In this document: in pieces, positions 8,878-16,703 of the stretch | Layout: the number at the start of each line of letters is the position of its first letter | Position numbering within the stretch: position 1 is the stretch's first letter | DNA from: Candidatus Roseilinea sp. | GTDB lineage: Bacteria > Chloroflexota > Anaerolineae > J036 > Brachytrichaceae | Direction: 5' to 3' | Assembly: GCA_026003755.1 (NCBI GenBank) | Contig: BPHV01000003.1 | Coordinates: forward strand, 186,001-250,000 | Length of the DNA stretch: 64,000 nucleotides | Notes under the pieces: generated by a model | Told to the model about the DNA's origin: nothing | The model's input: the letters and a program-made list of their open reading frames with translations, nothing else | Databases searched by the model: none | Translations under genes and position numbers: made by a program

Positions 8878-10581
8878 TCAGTCCATAGTCGGTGGAATGC
8901 CGAGGATCTGGCAGGCGCGCTCGGCAACGTCGTGAAAGACCGGCACCGTCGTCGGCGCCGCCCACCGTGAGCTCTGTGGCCGATCGAGCTTCACCAGAAT
9001 CGTGATGCGCGGATCGTCGGCGGGCAAGAAACCCACATACGTCACGAGGGTCGTCTCTTGCTTCACCCCGTTCAGGTACCAATCGGCCGTGCCGGTCTTG
9101 CCGGCGACGGGATAGCCCGCGACCAGCGCCATGGGCGTGCCGCGGCGCGTCGCCCTCATCATCACTTGGCGCAACGTGCGCGCCGTCTGCGCCGAAACGA
9201 CGCGCACAACCGGCACCGGCTGCTTGCGGACGATCTCGCCGTTCGTCGCGCGCCACTGTTGCACCACATACGGCTGCATCAACACCCCATCGTTGGCGAT
9301 GACGTTAATGGCGTTGATCACCTGATAGGGTGTGGCTGTAAGACCCTGACCGTAGCTATTGGTCGCCAGGTCAGCGCGCGACCATTCGGGATCGGACGGC
9401 GTGCGCAGTATGCCGCTCACCTCATTGCCTAAATCAATGCCGGTGCGATGCCCGAGGCCGAACAACCGCAATCGCTGGTAGAACGCCTCTGCGCCCATCT
9501 CCAGGGCGATCTGCGCCGTCGGCACATTCAACGAGTTGGCGAGGATGTCCTCGATGTTCACCCGTCCGTAACGCCTGCGGTCGGAGTTGTAGATGCGCTT
9601 GTCTTGGATGACCAGCCGGCCGGTATCGGTGAGGATCGTTTGTGGGGTGACCTGACCCAGCTCCAACGCTGTGGCGAGGGTGAGCACTTTCAAGACCGAC
9701 CCCGGCTCGTATGCGTCGCTTACGGCGGGATCGCGCAGCAATCGGGCGTCGGGCGAGCTGGCCAGTTCAATCGCGCGATTCGGGTCATACCCCGGCCATG
9801 ACGCCGAAGCCAAGACCGCGCCGGTCTTAGTCTCCAATACGATAATCGTGCCGCTGTCCGCGCCTGTGTCCTGAATCGCCCGCGCCAGCCGCGCCTCAAC
9901 GTAGGTCTGCAAGCTGAGATCGAGCGTAAGCACCAGGTCGGCGCCGCTGTGCGTGGGGGTGATCGCCAACAGCTCTAGCCGACTGCGCTCTCTGCGCTGG
10001 CCGATCGGCGAGCTGAGCTGAGCGTTGTAGTAGGCCTCCACGCCCGAGTAGCCCACCGGTTGCAAGCTCACGAAGCCGATCGTCGGTCCGGCAATCGGGC
10101 CGTAAGGATACATGCGCGCCCAGGTCTCGTCCACCAGCAGGCCGCCGCGCGCCAACGACCGCAGCGTTCGGGTCAGTTGGTAAGTCGCCTGCGGCGAGAG
10201 GTTATAGGCGACGATCGTGCTGAGCGTGGGGGTAGGGGACTTGCGATCCGCGAGGATAGCCTCGAGGCGCTGCTGCGCTTCGTCCACGCGCCTGCCGATG
10301 ATCGGCGCGAGCGCCGTTGCAACCGTGGCCGTATCGGTGAGCGTGCGCGCGTCTACGTGGACGATGTAGGCGCGATTGCTCACGGCGAGCGGGTTGCCGC
10401 TGCGGTCGAAGATCGCCCCGCGCGGCGCAAGCGTGATGCGCGTCTCAATCTGTTGGTCATGAGCCGCAGCGGCGTACTTCGGGCTCTCGAAGACCTGCAC
10501 CTGGATCGCCCGCGCGAACGCGATCGAGAGGGTCAGGCCGATGCTGATCGCCAGCATGGTCAGTCGTCGCGAAGATAACAT
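8878..10581 (-). CDS. ftsI: Peptidoglycan D,D-transpeptidase FtsI (class B PBP)
   Basis: Bitopic class B penicillin-binding protein that cross-links septal peptidoglycan as partner of FtsW. The 567-residue protein has one N-terminal membrane helix (about residues 8-28), the dimerisation-domain motif APRGAIFDRSGNPLAVS, and a transpeptidase domain with all three catalytic motifs: SVLK (nucleophile S295, K298), SLN (350-352) and KTG (495-497). No PASTA domains follow; the protein ends soon after the transpeptidase fold. Located between ftsL and murF. The name ftsI rather than a generic PBP2 rests on this dcw context. Confidence 0.93.
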   Translation of the reverse strand: MLSSRRLTMLAISIGLTLSIAFARAIQVQVFESPKYAAAAHDQQIETRITLAPRGAIFDRSGNPLAVSNRAYIVHVDARTLTDTATVATALAPIIGRRVDEAQQRLEAILADRKSPTPTLSTIVAYNLSPQATYQLTRTLRSLARGGLLVDETWARMYPYGPIAGPTIGFVSLQPVGYSGVEAYYNAQLSSPIGQRRERSRLELLAITPTHSGADLVLTLDLSLQTYVEARLARAIQDTGADSGTIIVLETKTGAVLASASWPGYDPNRAIELASSPDARLLRDPAVSDAYEPGSVLKVLTLATALELGQVTPQTILTDTGRLVIQDKRIYNSDRRRYGRVNIEDILANSLNVPTAQIALEMGAEAFYQRLRLFGLGHRTGIDLGNEVSGILRTPSDPEWSRADLATNSYGQGLTATPYQVINAINVIANDGVLMQPYVVQQWRATNGEIVRKQPVPVVRVVSAQTARTLRQVMMRATRRGTPMALVAGYPVAGKTGTADWYLNGVKQETTLVTYVGFLPADDPRITILVKLDRPQSSRWAAPTTVPVFHDVAERACQILGIPPTMD

Positions 10582-10635
10582 GTGTCTTGCCTGCCTCCGT
10601 CGCGTCGTTTGTTAAGCGCATCGCGCGTCCGCGCC

Positions 10636-10989
10636 TCACGGTTTTGTCGCATGCGTCGTCGTGATGGCCGGCGCGCCGTCCAGCGTCGTCACCAAATATT
10701 CGATTCGCTCAGCCGGCCGGAAGCCTAAGCGCTTGGCGCGGTCTTCCATGACCTGCGGCAAGGTCGCTTCGCCGATCTCCGTCCACGTCCGGTTGATCGT
10801 TTCGGTCAGCAGCGTGTGTTTCCATTCCAGATCGTCAAGCTGCTGGTTGAGCAGCGCCGTGCGCGTAGACACGGTCAGCCAAGCCACCGTGAGCGCAACC
10901 AGGACGGTGCCGCTCACGATCGCCATCGCAACTGCGCATCGGTCACTCACACGGAGCGTGCGCACGCTGTACCACCCAGTCTGCGCCAT
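10636..10989 (-). CDS. FtsL-like septum formation protein
   Basis: A 117-residue bitopic protein: a short cytoplasmic N-terminus, one membrane helix (AMAIVSGTVLVALTVAWLTV, about residues 21-40), then an extracytoplasmic coiled-coil-like segment with LLNQQLDDLEWKHTLLTETINRT. This is the architecture of FtsL/DivIC proteins, which assemble with FtsB and FtsQ and bring FtsW/FtsI to the septum. Sequence conservation in this family is low, so the call depends mostly on position between rsmH and ftsI. Confidence 0.7.
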   Translation of the reverse strand: MAQTGWYSVRTLRVSDRCAVAMAIVSGTVLVALTVAWLTVSTRTALLNQQLDDLEWKHTLLTETINRTWTEIGEATLPQVMEDRAKRLGFRPAERIEYLVTTLDGAPAITTTHATKP

Positions 10990-11015
10990 ATCTCCTCCCC
11001 AGCCTCACCGAATAG

Positions 11016-11945
11016 TCACTCAGCGCGCTCGTCGGCCACCCGCTCCGCCACGCGCAGCTTGGCGCTCCGCGCGCGCGGGTTGCGCGCCAGCTCGGCTTCG
11101 CTCGGCCTAATCGGCCCTTTGTTCACCGGCCGAATGCGCGCTGGCCGATCTTCGCCCCCGCCAAAGCCCGGTTGAGCCACCTCGCCGCGCCATTCGCGCC
11201 GAAAGACCTCCTTGACGATTCGATCCTCCAGCGAATGAAAGGTGATCACGGCAATGCGTCCACCCGGCCGCAATAGCGCGATCAACTCCGGCAACGCCTC
11301 CTTCAACCGTCGCAGTTCATCGTTCACCGCGATGCGCAGCGCCTGAAAGACCTGCGTCGCGGGATGGAGGCGACTCGAGCGCGTCCGCGCTACGCCGGCA
11401 ACGATGTCGCGCAACTGACCGGTCGTCACGACCGGTCGAGCCTGCCAAATGGCCTCGGCGACGCGTCGCGCGTTGCACACCTCACCATATTCGCGCAGCA
11501 TCTCGGTCAAGCTGTGTACGTCCATCCGTTCGATCAACGCCCATGCCGGCTCGCCCTGCGTGCGATCCAATCGCATATCGAGTGGGCCATCGCGCATGAA
11601 CGAGAAACCGCGTTCGGCCGCGTCGAGTTGGTCCGACGACAGCCCCAGATCCGCTAATACGCCATCCAACGGCACGAAGCCAAGCGCCCGCGCGAGCGAC
11701 GGTGCTTCGTCCAACCATGCCTGTCGCAGCGTCAATCGGCCTGCATATGCGCCGGATAGCCGCTCGCGCGCGCGCGCGATGGCCTCGGCGTCGGCGTCCA
11801 TCGCCAGCACGCGCCCGTCCGGCGCGCTGGCATCGAGGATGCCTTGGGTGTGTCCGCCGCCCCCCAGCGTGCAATCGAGGTAACGCCCCCCTGGCTTCGG
11901 CTGCAACGCTTGAATGACCTCGTCGAACAACACCGGCACATGCAT
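11016..11945 (-). CDS. rsmH: 16S rRNA m4C1402 methyltransferase RsmH (MraW)
   Basis: S-adenosylmethionine-dependent enzyme that N4-methylates C1402 in the decoding centre of 16S rRNA. The 309-residue protein begins MHVPVLFDEVIQAL. It has the SAM loop DCTLGGGGHTQGIL (about residues 25-38), DGVLADLGLSSDQLD, the family block GPLDMRLD, and the C-terminal AVITFHSLEDRIVKEVFR. It lies directly downstream of mraZ, its usual place at the head of the dcw cluster. Confidence 0.97.
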   Translation of the reverse strand: MHVPVLFDEVIQALQPKPGGRYLDCTLGGGGHTQGILDASAPDGRVLAMDADAEAIARARERLSGAYAGRLTLRQAWLDEAPSLARALGFVPLDGVLADLGLSSDQLDAAERGFSFMRDGPLDMRLDRTQGEPAWALIERMDVHSLTEMLREYGEVCNARRVAEAIWQARPVVTTGQLRDIVAGVARTRSSRLHPATQVFQALRIAVNDELRRLKEALPELIALLRPGGRIAVITFHSLEDRIVKEVFRREWRGEVAQPGFGGGEDRPARIRPVNKGPIRPSEAELARNPRARSAKLRVAERVADERAE

Positions 11946-11995
11946 GGCCTAAACCCTGTTCCGATCTGCGAATGTCCCACCGCGGTAGCCCAACC

Positions 11996-12424
11996 TCAAA
12001 TCCCTAGCCCAGCCCACATTTCTTTCTGAGATGCATGTGCGCGCACCTCCTCAAGCGCGCGCTGCCACTCGCGCGGATTCCAGACTTCGATGAACTTGCC
12101 GACGCCGACAACGACGGCCTCGTTCGTGATCTCGGCATATTCGCGCAACGGCTGCGGAATGACGACGCGGTTTTGCTTGTCGGGCACGGCATCGTGCGCG
12201 TTGCTGTAGAGCATGCGCCGCAGCGTCGCCGCCTCTCGGCCCATCACCGGCAACGCGCTCACGCGCTCGAACAGAAGTTTGAACTCGTCGAGTGGATAGA
12301 TCAGCAGGCATTTGTCTGTGCCGGTCGTCATCACCAGCCCATCGGCCAGACGCGCGCGGAACTTAGCCGGCAACGTCAGGCGGCTCTTCTCGTCCAGGGA
12401 ATGCGTGAATTCGCCGAGAAACAT
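11996..12424 (-). CDS. mraZ: Transcriptional regulator MraZ
   Basis: Ring-forming DNA-binding protein with two AbrB-like SpoVT domains; in characterised bacteria it represses the dcw operon that it heads. The 142-residue protein starts MFLGEFTHSLDEKSRLTLPAKFR and carries the second half-motif NRVVIPQPLREYAEI. Its first codons immediately follow a run of TGG repeats spaced 10 bp apart, the expected MraZ operator, so autoregulation is likely. Confidence 0.97.
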   Translation of the reverse strand: MFLGEFTHSLDEKSRLTLPAKFRARLADGLVMTTGTDKCLLIYPLDEFKLLFERVSALPVMGREAATLRRMLYSNAHDAVPDKQNRVVIPQPLREYAEITNEAVVVGVGKFIEVWNPREWQRALEEVRAHASQKEMWAGLGI

Positions 12425-12426
12425 CC

Positions 12427-12477
12427 AAGCCCTTCCACTCTATTCCACATCAACCCACTTTTTCCCACTAACGGCCA
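12427..12477 (-). promoter_or_regulatory. MraZ-binding repeat array (six TGG cores, 10-bp period)
   Basis: On the minus strand TGG cores begin at 12477, 12467, 12457, 12447, 12437 and 12427, each exactly 10 bp apart: TGGCC, TGGGA, TGGGT, TGGAA, TGGAA and TGGAT. The two central copies match the known MraZ repeat TGGGN with 5-nt spacers, and the last copy touches the mraZ start codon. The array covers the likely transcription start and the whole 5' leader, as expected for an autorepressor site. Confidence 0.85.
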
Positions 12478-12478
12478 C

Positions 12479-12506
12479 ATGATACTCGGAAATGGACATA
12501 TCGCAA
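12479..12506 (-). promoter_or_regulatory. Predicted promoter of the mraZ operon
   Basis: A -35 element TTGCGA (12506-12501) and a -10 element TATCAT (12484-12479) are separated by 16 nt, matching the vegetative consensus at 4/6 and 5/6 positions. The start of transcription would fall near 12472, inside the MraZ repeats. Confidence 0.65.
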
Positions 12507-12510
12507 CCAC

Positions 12511-12519
12511 TTATCCACA
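12511..12519 (+). other. Perfect DnaA box TTATCCACA
   Basis: A single consensus DnaA-binding nonamer lies just upstream of the mraZ -35 element. No cluster of further boxes or AT-rich unwinding region is present, so this is not an origin. It could tie dcw transcription to DnaA or be chance. Confidence 0.5.
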
Positions 12520-12582
12520 GGCTGGGGATAAATCGTGGGCGGATTTGGATAATGCTCGGACCCGGCGGCGCTCCGGCACCGA

Positions 12583-12622
12583 AAAGAATAGAGAGGCCTC
12601 AACCGGTCGGTTGAAGCCTCTC
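12583..12622 (-). terminator. Rho-independent terminator of the SDR gene
   Basis: A 14-bp inverted repeat with one mismatch (12591-12604 against 12609-12622, 4-nt loop) is followed on the minus strand by a T-rich tract TATTCTTTTC. It lies 18 nt after the stop of the SDR gene and upstream of the mraZ promoter. Confidence 0.75.
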
Positions 12623-12639
12623 CCCAGAAGCGCCCGTCG

Positions 12640-13488
12640 CTATAGCCCGGCCATTTCTGCGCTCAATTGCCACAACTTCTCTTGCGCTTGGGTGTCATAA
12701 GATACCCTGGAGGACGGTTTAGGCCGGCAGCGGTAAAAATATTTGCCGGTGACGCCGGCTACCTCGGGCGAGGACGCCAGGTAAACGCTCGTCTGTGCGC
12801 CTTCTTCTGGGCTGATGGCGAACCGACCGAACAGCCTGAACAACTTGCCCCACACGCCGCCGTTGTTCTTGCCGAAGTCCGTCGCCACCGCGCCGGGATG
12901 CAACGCATTGACGGTGATCGTGCTGCCTTCCAGCCGGCGCGCCAATGCGTAGGCATGCATCACGTTGGCCAGCTTAGATTGGCTGTATGCGCCGAACCCA
13001 CTGTAGCGCCTGCGCTCAAACTGCACGTCGTCAAAGGCGATCGTCCCCATCCGGTGCGCGTCGGACGACACGTTGATCACGCGCGCCGCAGGCGCAGCCT
13101 TTAAGGCGTCCATCAGCAGATGCGTGAGCAAAAAGTAGCTCAGATGGTTGAGCGCCCAAGTCATCTCGATGCCCTCCGCGCTGACCTGCCGGGTGGTGAA
13201 GATCGCGCCGGCGTTGTTCAGCAACACATCGAGGCGCGGGTAGGTATCCAGAAAGCGCTGGGCCAACGCGCGAACCTGCGACAACGACGACAGATCCGCC
13301 GGCATGGCCTGGATCTTCGGGTTGCCCGTCTGATGTCGGAGGGCCTCGACCCCCTCTTCGCATTTGCGCGGGTTGCGGCCGACGACGATCACCGTCGCGC
13401 CCATTTCGGCCAACCGATGCGCGCTCACTCGGCCGATGCCGGCAGTCGCGCCCGTGACGACACAAATCTTGTCTTGTAGGCTCAACAT
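12640..13488 (-). CDS. Short-chain dehydrogenase/reductase (retinol-dehydrogenase-like SDR)
   Basis: NAD(P)-dependent oxidoreductase of unknown substrate. The N-terminal cofactor loop VTGATAGIGR, NNAG, the catalytic Ser region VINVSSDAHR and the active-site YSQSK (Y-x3-K) are all present. The pattern NHLSYFLLTHLL followed by SSDAHRMG is that of the retinol dehydrogenase/WWOX-like SDR branch. I place the start at the ATG 13488 (MLSLQDKICVV), with GAGG just upstream; the frame extends to 13551 but those residues look non-coding. It has its own terminator and is not part of the dcw operon. Confidence 0.88.
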   Translation of the reverse strand: MLSLQDKICVVTGATAGIGRVSAHRLAEMGATVIVVGRNPRKCEEGVEALRHQTGNPKIQAMPADLSSLSQVRALAQRFLDTYPRLDVLLNNAGAIFTTRQVSAEGIEMTWALNHLSYFLLTHLLMDALKAAPAARVINVSSDAHRMGTIAFDDVQFERRRYSGFGAYSQSKLANVMHAYALARRLEGSTITVNALHPGAVATDFGKNNGGVWGKLFRLFGRFAISPEEGAQTSVYLASSPEVAGVTGKYFYRCRPKPSSRVSYDTQAQEKLWQLSAEMAGL

Positions 13489-13555
13489 GCCTCGCTCGTG
13501 TGATCTGCCCCGGCACGCCGCTCGGGGCGACGCGCAGGCAGAGACATTCACTCCT

Positions 13556-15010
13556 TCAATAATCCCCGAATAATTCCCTGAAGTTCGGATTGTTGCGCAG
13601 GGCAGCGAGCTCGTTCGGGTCGGTCTCGAGCCGCAGATATTCCTGCATCATCCGACTCGCCTCGGCCATGTTGCGGCGCTCAAGATACAGCACCATCAGG
13701 TTGTAGGCGATTTCCGGATCGCTCGGGGCGACGTTGCGTGCGCGCGTCAGCGAATCGAGCGCGCCTCCCCAATCCCCCACATCCTTTAAGGCCAGGGCCA
13801 GCGCTTTGAGCGTCTGCGCGCTCTCCCCCTCGGCCCGCAGGCGGTTAAATAACACGCCGACCCGCTGAGCCGGCGTTAACTTGTCGAGGTCTACGTCCTG
13901 CCAGCTCGCGCCGGCCTGTGGCGCGCTCGGCGCGGGCGCCGGGGGCGCCTGCTGCGCCTTCGGGGCTTCCGGCTGCGGGGCCGTGGCTTTTGCCAGCGAC
14001 GCGGCGAGGTCTTCTTTGCGCACGCGCAAATCCAGATAGTTCAACGTGGTGAAGACGACGCGAAACGGCGCAAGCAGCAGCGAACTGATGAGGCCAATGG
14101 CAGTGATAGCCACCACGGTCACGACGAAGCCGGGCAACAGGATAGCGTCCTGGTTGATGCCGTTTGACAGCGTCCCCGGCAAGAGCGCGGCCAGGCCGAT
14201 CAGCACTAGAGGCGTTGCGACGAGCGACGGAGCGGCGGTCACGACGAATTCGAGGATGAACAAGAGGACGTAGCGCCAGAAGATGAGCCAGCGGCTGCCG
14301 CGCGCGATGGCGACGCTGCGGCTGAGGCCTTGCAGGCTGCTTGCGTCCTCGCCGACGATGACCGCTGTGCGAAAAGTCCAGTTGATCGCCAGCACGACCG
14401 CGACGACCAATGCGCCGATGACGATCGGCGCGCAAATGGCCACAACGGCAACCGCGACGGCAGGCGAGATGCTGGCGAAGAAATCTGCGCCGAAGACGGC
14501 AAACGTGGGTGCGGCCAGCGCCACCCCCAGGACGCCGGTCAGCGCCGCATAGACGACCACGAGAGGCAGGTTAATGCCGATCTGCGCCAGGCAGTTCGCG
14601 ATCCACAACGAAGCCCAGTGCCGGCGCGTTTGTCCAAACGAGGCGCGCACGCCCAGCGCGCGTCCCAGCACCTGCTCGATCACATTAAAGGTCAATGCGC
14701 CTTCCGCCCAAGGCCAGAAGATGCCCAGCAACCAGACGAGCGCCCCCACGCAGTTAAAGGCAACAGTCAACCCTGCGACAGCCACATCCGGCGCGCCACC
14801 CGGCATGAACGGGGGGGCTTGCATTTGCAGGCTGTCCACTGTGAGGATCACCGCCATTGCGCTCAGCAGTGCGTTCAACCCGAAGATAGGCAGAAGCACA
14901 CTCGAGGTGATCAAGACAAAGGTCGGGAAACGCTGCCGGTAGAGGTTGAACGCCAGTGCGAAAATTTCGCCGGTGGAGCGCGGGCGTAATTCGACAGGTC
15001 CTGTCGTCAT
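13556..15010 (-). CDS. Multi-pass membrane protein with C-terminal TPR-like domain
   Basis: Starting at ATG 15010 (MTTGPVELRPRSTGEIF) this is a 484-residue protein. About six long hydrophobic segments fill residues 20-310. A Pro/Ala-rich linker (PQPEAPKAQQAPPAPAPSAP) follows, then a helical tail of about 100 residues with TPR-like repeats (VGDWGGALDSLTRARNVAPSDPEIAYNLMV). The start RPRSTGEIFALAFNLYRQRF resembles the membrane domain next to glycerophosphodiester phosphodiesterases and DUF7544-like proteins. Function is unknown. A -10 box lies 7 nt before the ATG. It is divergent from ccmC. Confidence 0.75.
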   Translation of the reverse strand: MTTGPVELRPRSTGEIFALAFNLYRQRFPTFVLITSSVLLPIFGLNALLSAMAVILTVDSLQMQAPPFMPGGAPDVAVAGLTVAFNCVGALVWLLGIFWPWAEGALTFNVIEQVLGRALGVRASFGQTRRHWASLWIANCLAQIGINLPLVVVYAALTGVLGVALAAPTFAVFGADFFASISPAVAVAVVAICAPIVIGALVVAVVLAINWTFRTAVIVGEDASSLQGLSRSVAIARGSRWLIFWRYVLLFILEFVVTAAPSLVATPLVLIGLAALLPGTLSNGINQDAILLPGFVVTVVAITAIGLISSLLLAPFRVVFTTLNYLDLRVRKEDLAASLAKATAPQPEAPKAQQAPPAPAPSAPQAGASWQDVDLDKLTPAQRVGVLFNRLRAEGESAQTLKALALALKDVGDWGGALDSLTRARNVAPSDPEIAYNLMVLYLERRNMAEASRMMQEYLRLETDPNELAALRNNPNFRELFGDY

Positions 15011-15017
15011 GCGCATG

Positions 15018-15023
15018 AGTATA
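15018..15023 (-). promoter_or_regulatory. -10 box TATACT, 7 nt before a start codon
   Basis: TATACT lies 7 nt upstream of the ATG at 15010, a spacing that would give a leaderless or nearly leaderless mRNA. No clear -35 is seen. Confidence 0.5.
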
Positions 15024-15047
15024 ATCGGGGTTGCATCGAGCAAAGCA

Positions 15048-15082
15048 AAGGCGCAGCCCATGCCGACAGGCAGCTGCGCCTT
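15048..15082. repeat. Inverted repeat between divergent genes
   Basis: AAGGCGCAGC (15048-15057) is perfectly complementary to GCTGCGCCTT (15073-15082), with a 15-nt loop. It lies between the divergent membrane/TPR gene and ccmC and is followed on the plus strand by ATTCTTAA. It could be an operator, or a terminator-like hairpin in the ccmC leader. Confidence 0.6.
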
Positions 15083-15111
15083 ATTCTTAACTGAAAGTGT
15101 AGGAGCCTGGA

Positions 15112-15867
15112 GTGATGAACGGTGTGATTCGACCCAGTGTTGTAGCGGTGCGCACCCAATCCCAAGCGCAAATTACACGTGGAATTGGCGCGGCAGCCTT
15201 CGCCCTGTTAATCGTGGCGCTGGCGCTGGTGTTCTTGGTCGCCCCCCGCGGCGACGCGCGCTCCGGCGGCGAAGCGCAGCGCATCTTCTATTTCCACATC
15301 TCCTCGGCCTGGTTGGGCTTTGGCGCGTGGCTGGTCACCGCCTTTTGCGGCGTGCGCTATCTACAGACGCGCGACATGCAGTGGGATCGCCGCGCGCACG
15401 CCTCGGCGGAGATCGGCGTGTTGTTCATCACGCTGGTGTTACTGAGCGGTATGTTGTGGGGCCGACCCACCTGGAACACCTGGTGGACGTGGGATTTCAA
15501 GCTCACGTTGAGCGCGCTGCAGTTCCTGATGTACGTTGCTTACCTGATGCTGCGCAGCGGCATCGAGAACCCGGAACAACGCGCGCGTTTCGCTTCGGTG
15601 TACGGCATCGTGGGCGCGTTGACCGTGCCGCTCAACTTCCTGGTCAGCCGCGTCCTGCAGAGCATCCATCCGGCCGTGTTCGGCCCCAGCGTCAACGCCG
15701 CCGAGCAAGGCGGTTTTGGCGTCTCGGCGGACCGCATGGTCATCCTGTTGTTCTGCTTGGTCACCTTTACGCTGATCTACATCTTCCTGTTTCGCTCGCG
15801 CGTGCGCTTGCTGGAGCGAGAAGACGAACTAGCTGCGCGCAAAGCTGCTTTGATTGAAACGACGTGA
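15112..15867 (+). CDS. ccmC: Heme exporter / cytochrome c biogenesis protein CcmC
   Basis: Integral membrane protein of the heme-handling family that presents heme for c-type cytochrome maturation. The 251-residue protein has six predicted helices. Signatures are EAQRIFYFHISSAW and the tryptophan-rich heme motif WGRPTWNTWWTWD near the middle, followed by an outer His in RVLQSIHPAV. The start is GTG 15112 or ATG 15115, after AGGAG at 15101-15105. The gene is coupled by a 4-nt overlap to a tiny ccmD-like gene. A ResB-like gene lies about 20 kb away. Confidence 0.93.
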   Translation: MMNGVIRPSVVAVRTQSQAQITRGIGAAAFALLIVALALVFLVAPRGDARSGGEAQRIFYFHISSAWLGFGAWLVTAFCGVRYLQTRDMQWDRRAHASAEIGVLFITLVLLSGMLWGRPTWNTWWTWDFKLTLSALQFLMYVAYLMLRSGIENPEQRARFASVYGIVGALTVPLNFLVSRVLQSIHPAVFGPSVNAAEQGGFGVSADRMVILLFCLVTFTLIYIFLFRSRVRLLEREDELAARKAALIETT

Positions 15868-16034
15868 CCCTGCTCGAAGACAAAAACGCTGTCTATCTCT
15901 TCACCGCCTATGGCGTGTTCCTTGGCGGGCTGGCGGTCTATTGCGTCTCGCTATGGCTTCGTCGGCGCAACCTGGACCGCGACGAAGCATTGTTGCATCA
16001 GGTCGAGGAAGAGGAACGCGAAAAGCGTCAGTAG
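15864..16034 (+). CDS. CcmD-like small membrane protein
   Basis: A 56-residue protein starting at a GTG that overlaps the ccmC stop codon (GTGA). It begins MTLLEDKNAVYLFTAYGVF, forms one membrane helix (about residues 11-31), and ends in a charged tail LRRRNLDRDEALLHQVEEEE. Size, topology and position right after ccmC fit CcmD, which stabilises the CcmC-heme-CcmE complex. Sequence conservation in this family is too weak for proof. Confidence 0.75.
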   Translation: MTLLEDKNAVYLFTAYGVFLGGLAVYCVSLWLRRRNLDRDEALLHQVEEEEREKRQ

Positions 16035-16103
16035 CCGGCCACGCGATGACCGACGCGCCGGTGCCGGAGCACGCCCCATGCGAACAGCAGTTCGGCATGG
16101 GGC

Positions 16104-16109
16104 TACAAT
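16104..16109 (+). promoter_or_regulatory. -10 box TACAAT before tdk
   Basis: TACAAT lies 9 nt upstream of the tdk ATG and no ribosome site is visible between them, suggesting a very short or absent leader. Confidence 0.5.
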
Positions 16110-16118
16110 TGCCCGGCC

Positions 16119-16700
16119 ATGGACGCCCTCCTTAGAGATGGAAGCATCGAAGTCATCTGCGGTTGCATGTTCAGCGGCAAGACCGAGGAGCTGATCCGCC
16201 GCGTGCGCCGGGCCGTCATTGCCAAGCAGAAGGTGCAGGTGTTCAAGCCCCAGATTGATAACCGTTACGCTGTCGATCAGGTCAAGTCGCACAACGGTTT
16301 GGGGTTCGACGCCACTCCGGTGGCCTGTTCGGGCGACATCCTGAGGCTGACCGAGCCGGACACGGCCGTGGTCGCTATTGACGAAGCGCAGTTTTTCGAT
16401 GACGACCTGCCGCGCATCGTGAACGCGCTGGCCGACAGCGGCAAACGGGTGATTTGCGCCGGCCTCGACCTGGACTTTCGCGGCGAACCCTTCGGCCCGA
16501 TGCCCAAGCTGCTGGCCATCGCCGAGCGCGTGGACAAGCTCACGGCCATCTGCGTCGTCAGCGGCGGGCCGGCCACGCGCACCCAACGCATCATCAACGG
16601 CAAGCCCGCCTCGTATCACGACCCGATCATCCTGGTCGGCGCAACAGAAAGCTACGAGGCGCGCGCCCGCAAGCATCACGAAGTTCCGGATAAACCCTAG
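16119..16700 (+). CDS. tdk: Thymidine kinase (type II)
   Basis: Cytoplasmic salvage enzyme phosphorylating thymidine with ATP. The 193-residue protein has the P-loop [15 protein letters not shown], the Mg-binding DEAQFFD, and the lasso-domain block [19 protein letters not shown]. Family members bind structural zinc with two CxxC/H pairs. Here the first reads CVVS and the second falls in ARARKHHEV, so most zinc ligands are gone. Three nucleotides separate it from hpt, forming a nucleoside/base salvage pair. Confidence 0.95.
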   Translation: MDALLRDGSIEVICGCMFSGKTEELIRRVRRAVIAKQKVQVFKPQIDNRYAVDQVKSHNGLGFDATPVACSGDILRLTEPDTAVVAIDEAQFFDDDLPRIVNALADSGKRVICAGLDLDFRGEPFGPMPKLLAIAERVDKLTAICVVSGGPATRTQRIINGKPASYHDPIILVGATESYEARARKHHEVPDKP

Positions 16701-16703
16701 GCC

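Noticed and set aside
12511-12519. Replication origin
   Set aside because: Only one DnaA box, no AT-rich region and no dnaA or dnaN gene nearby.
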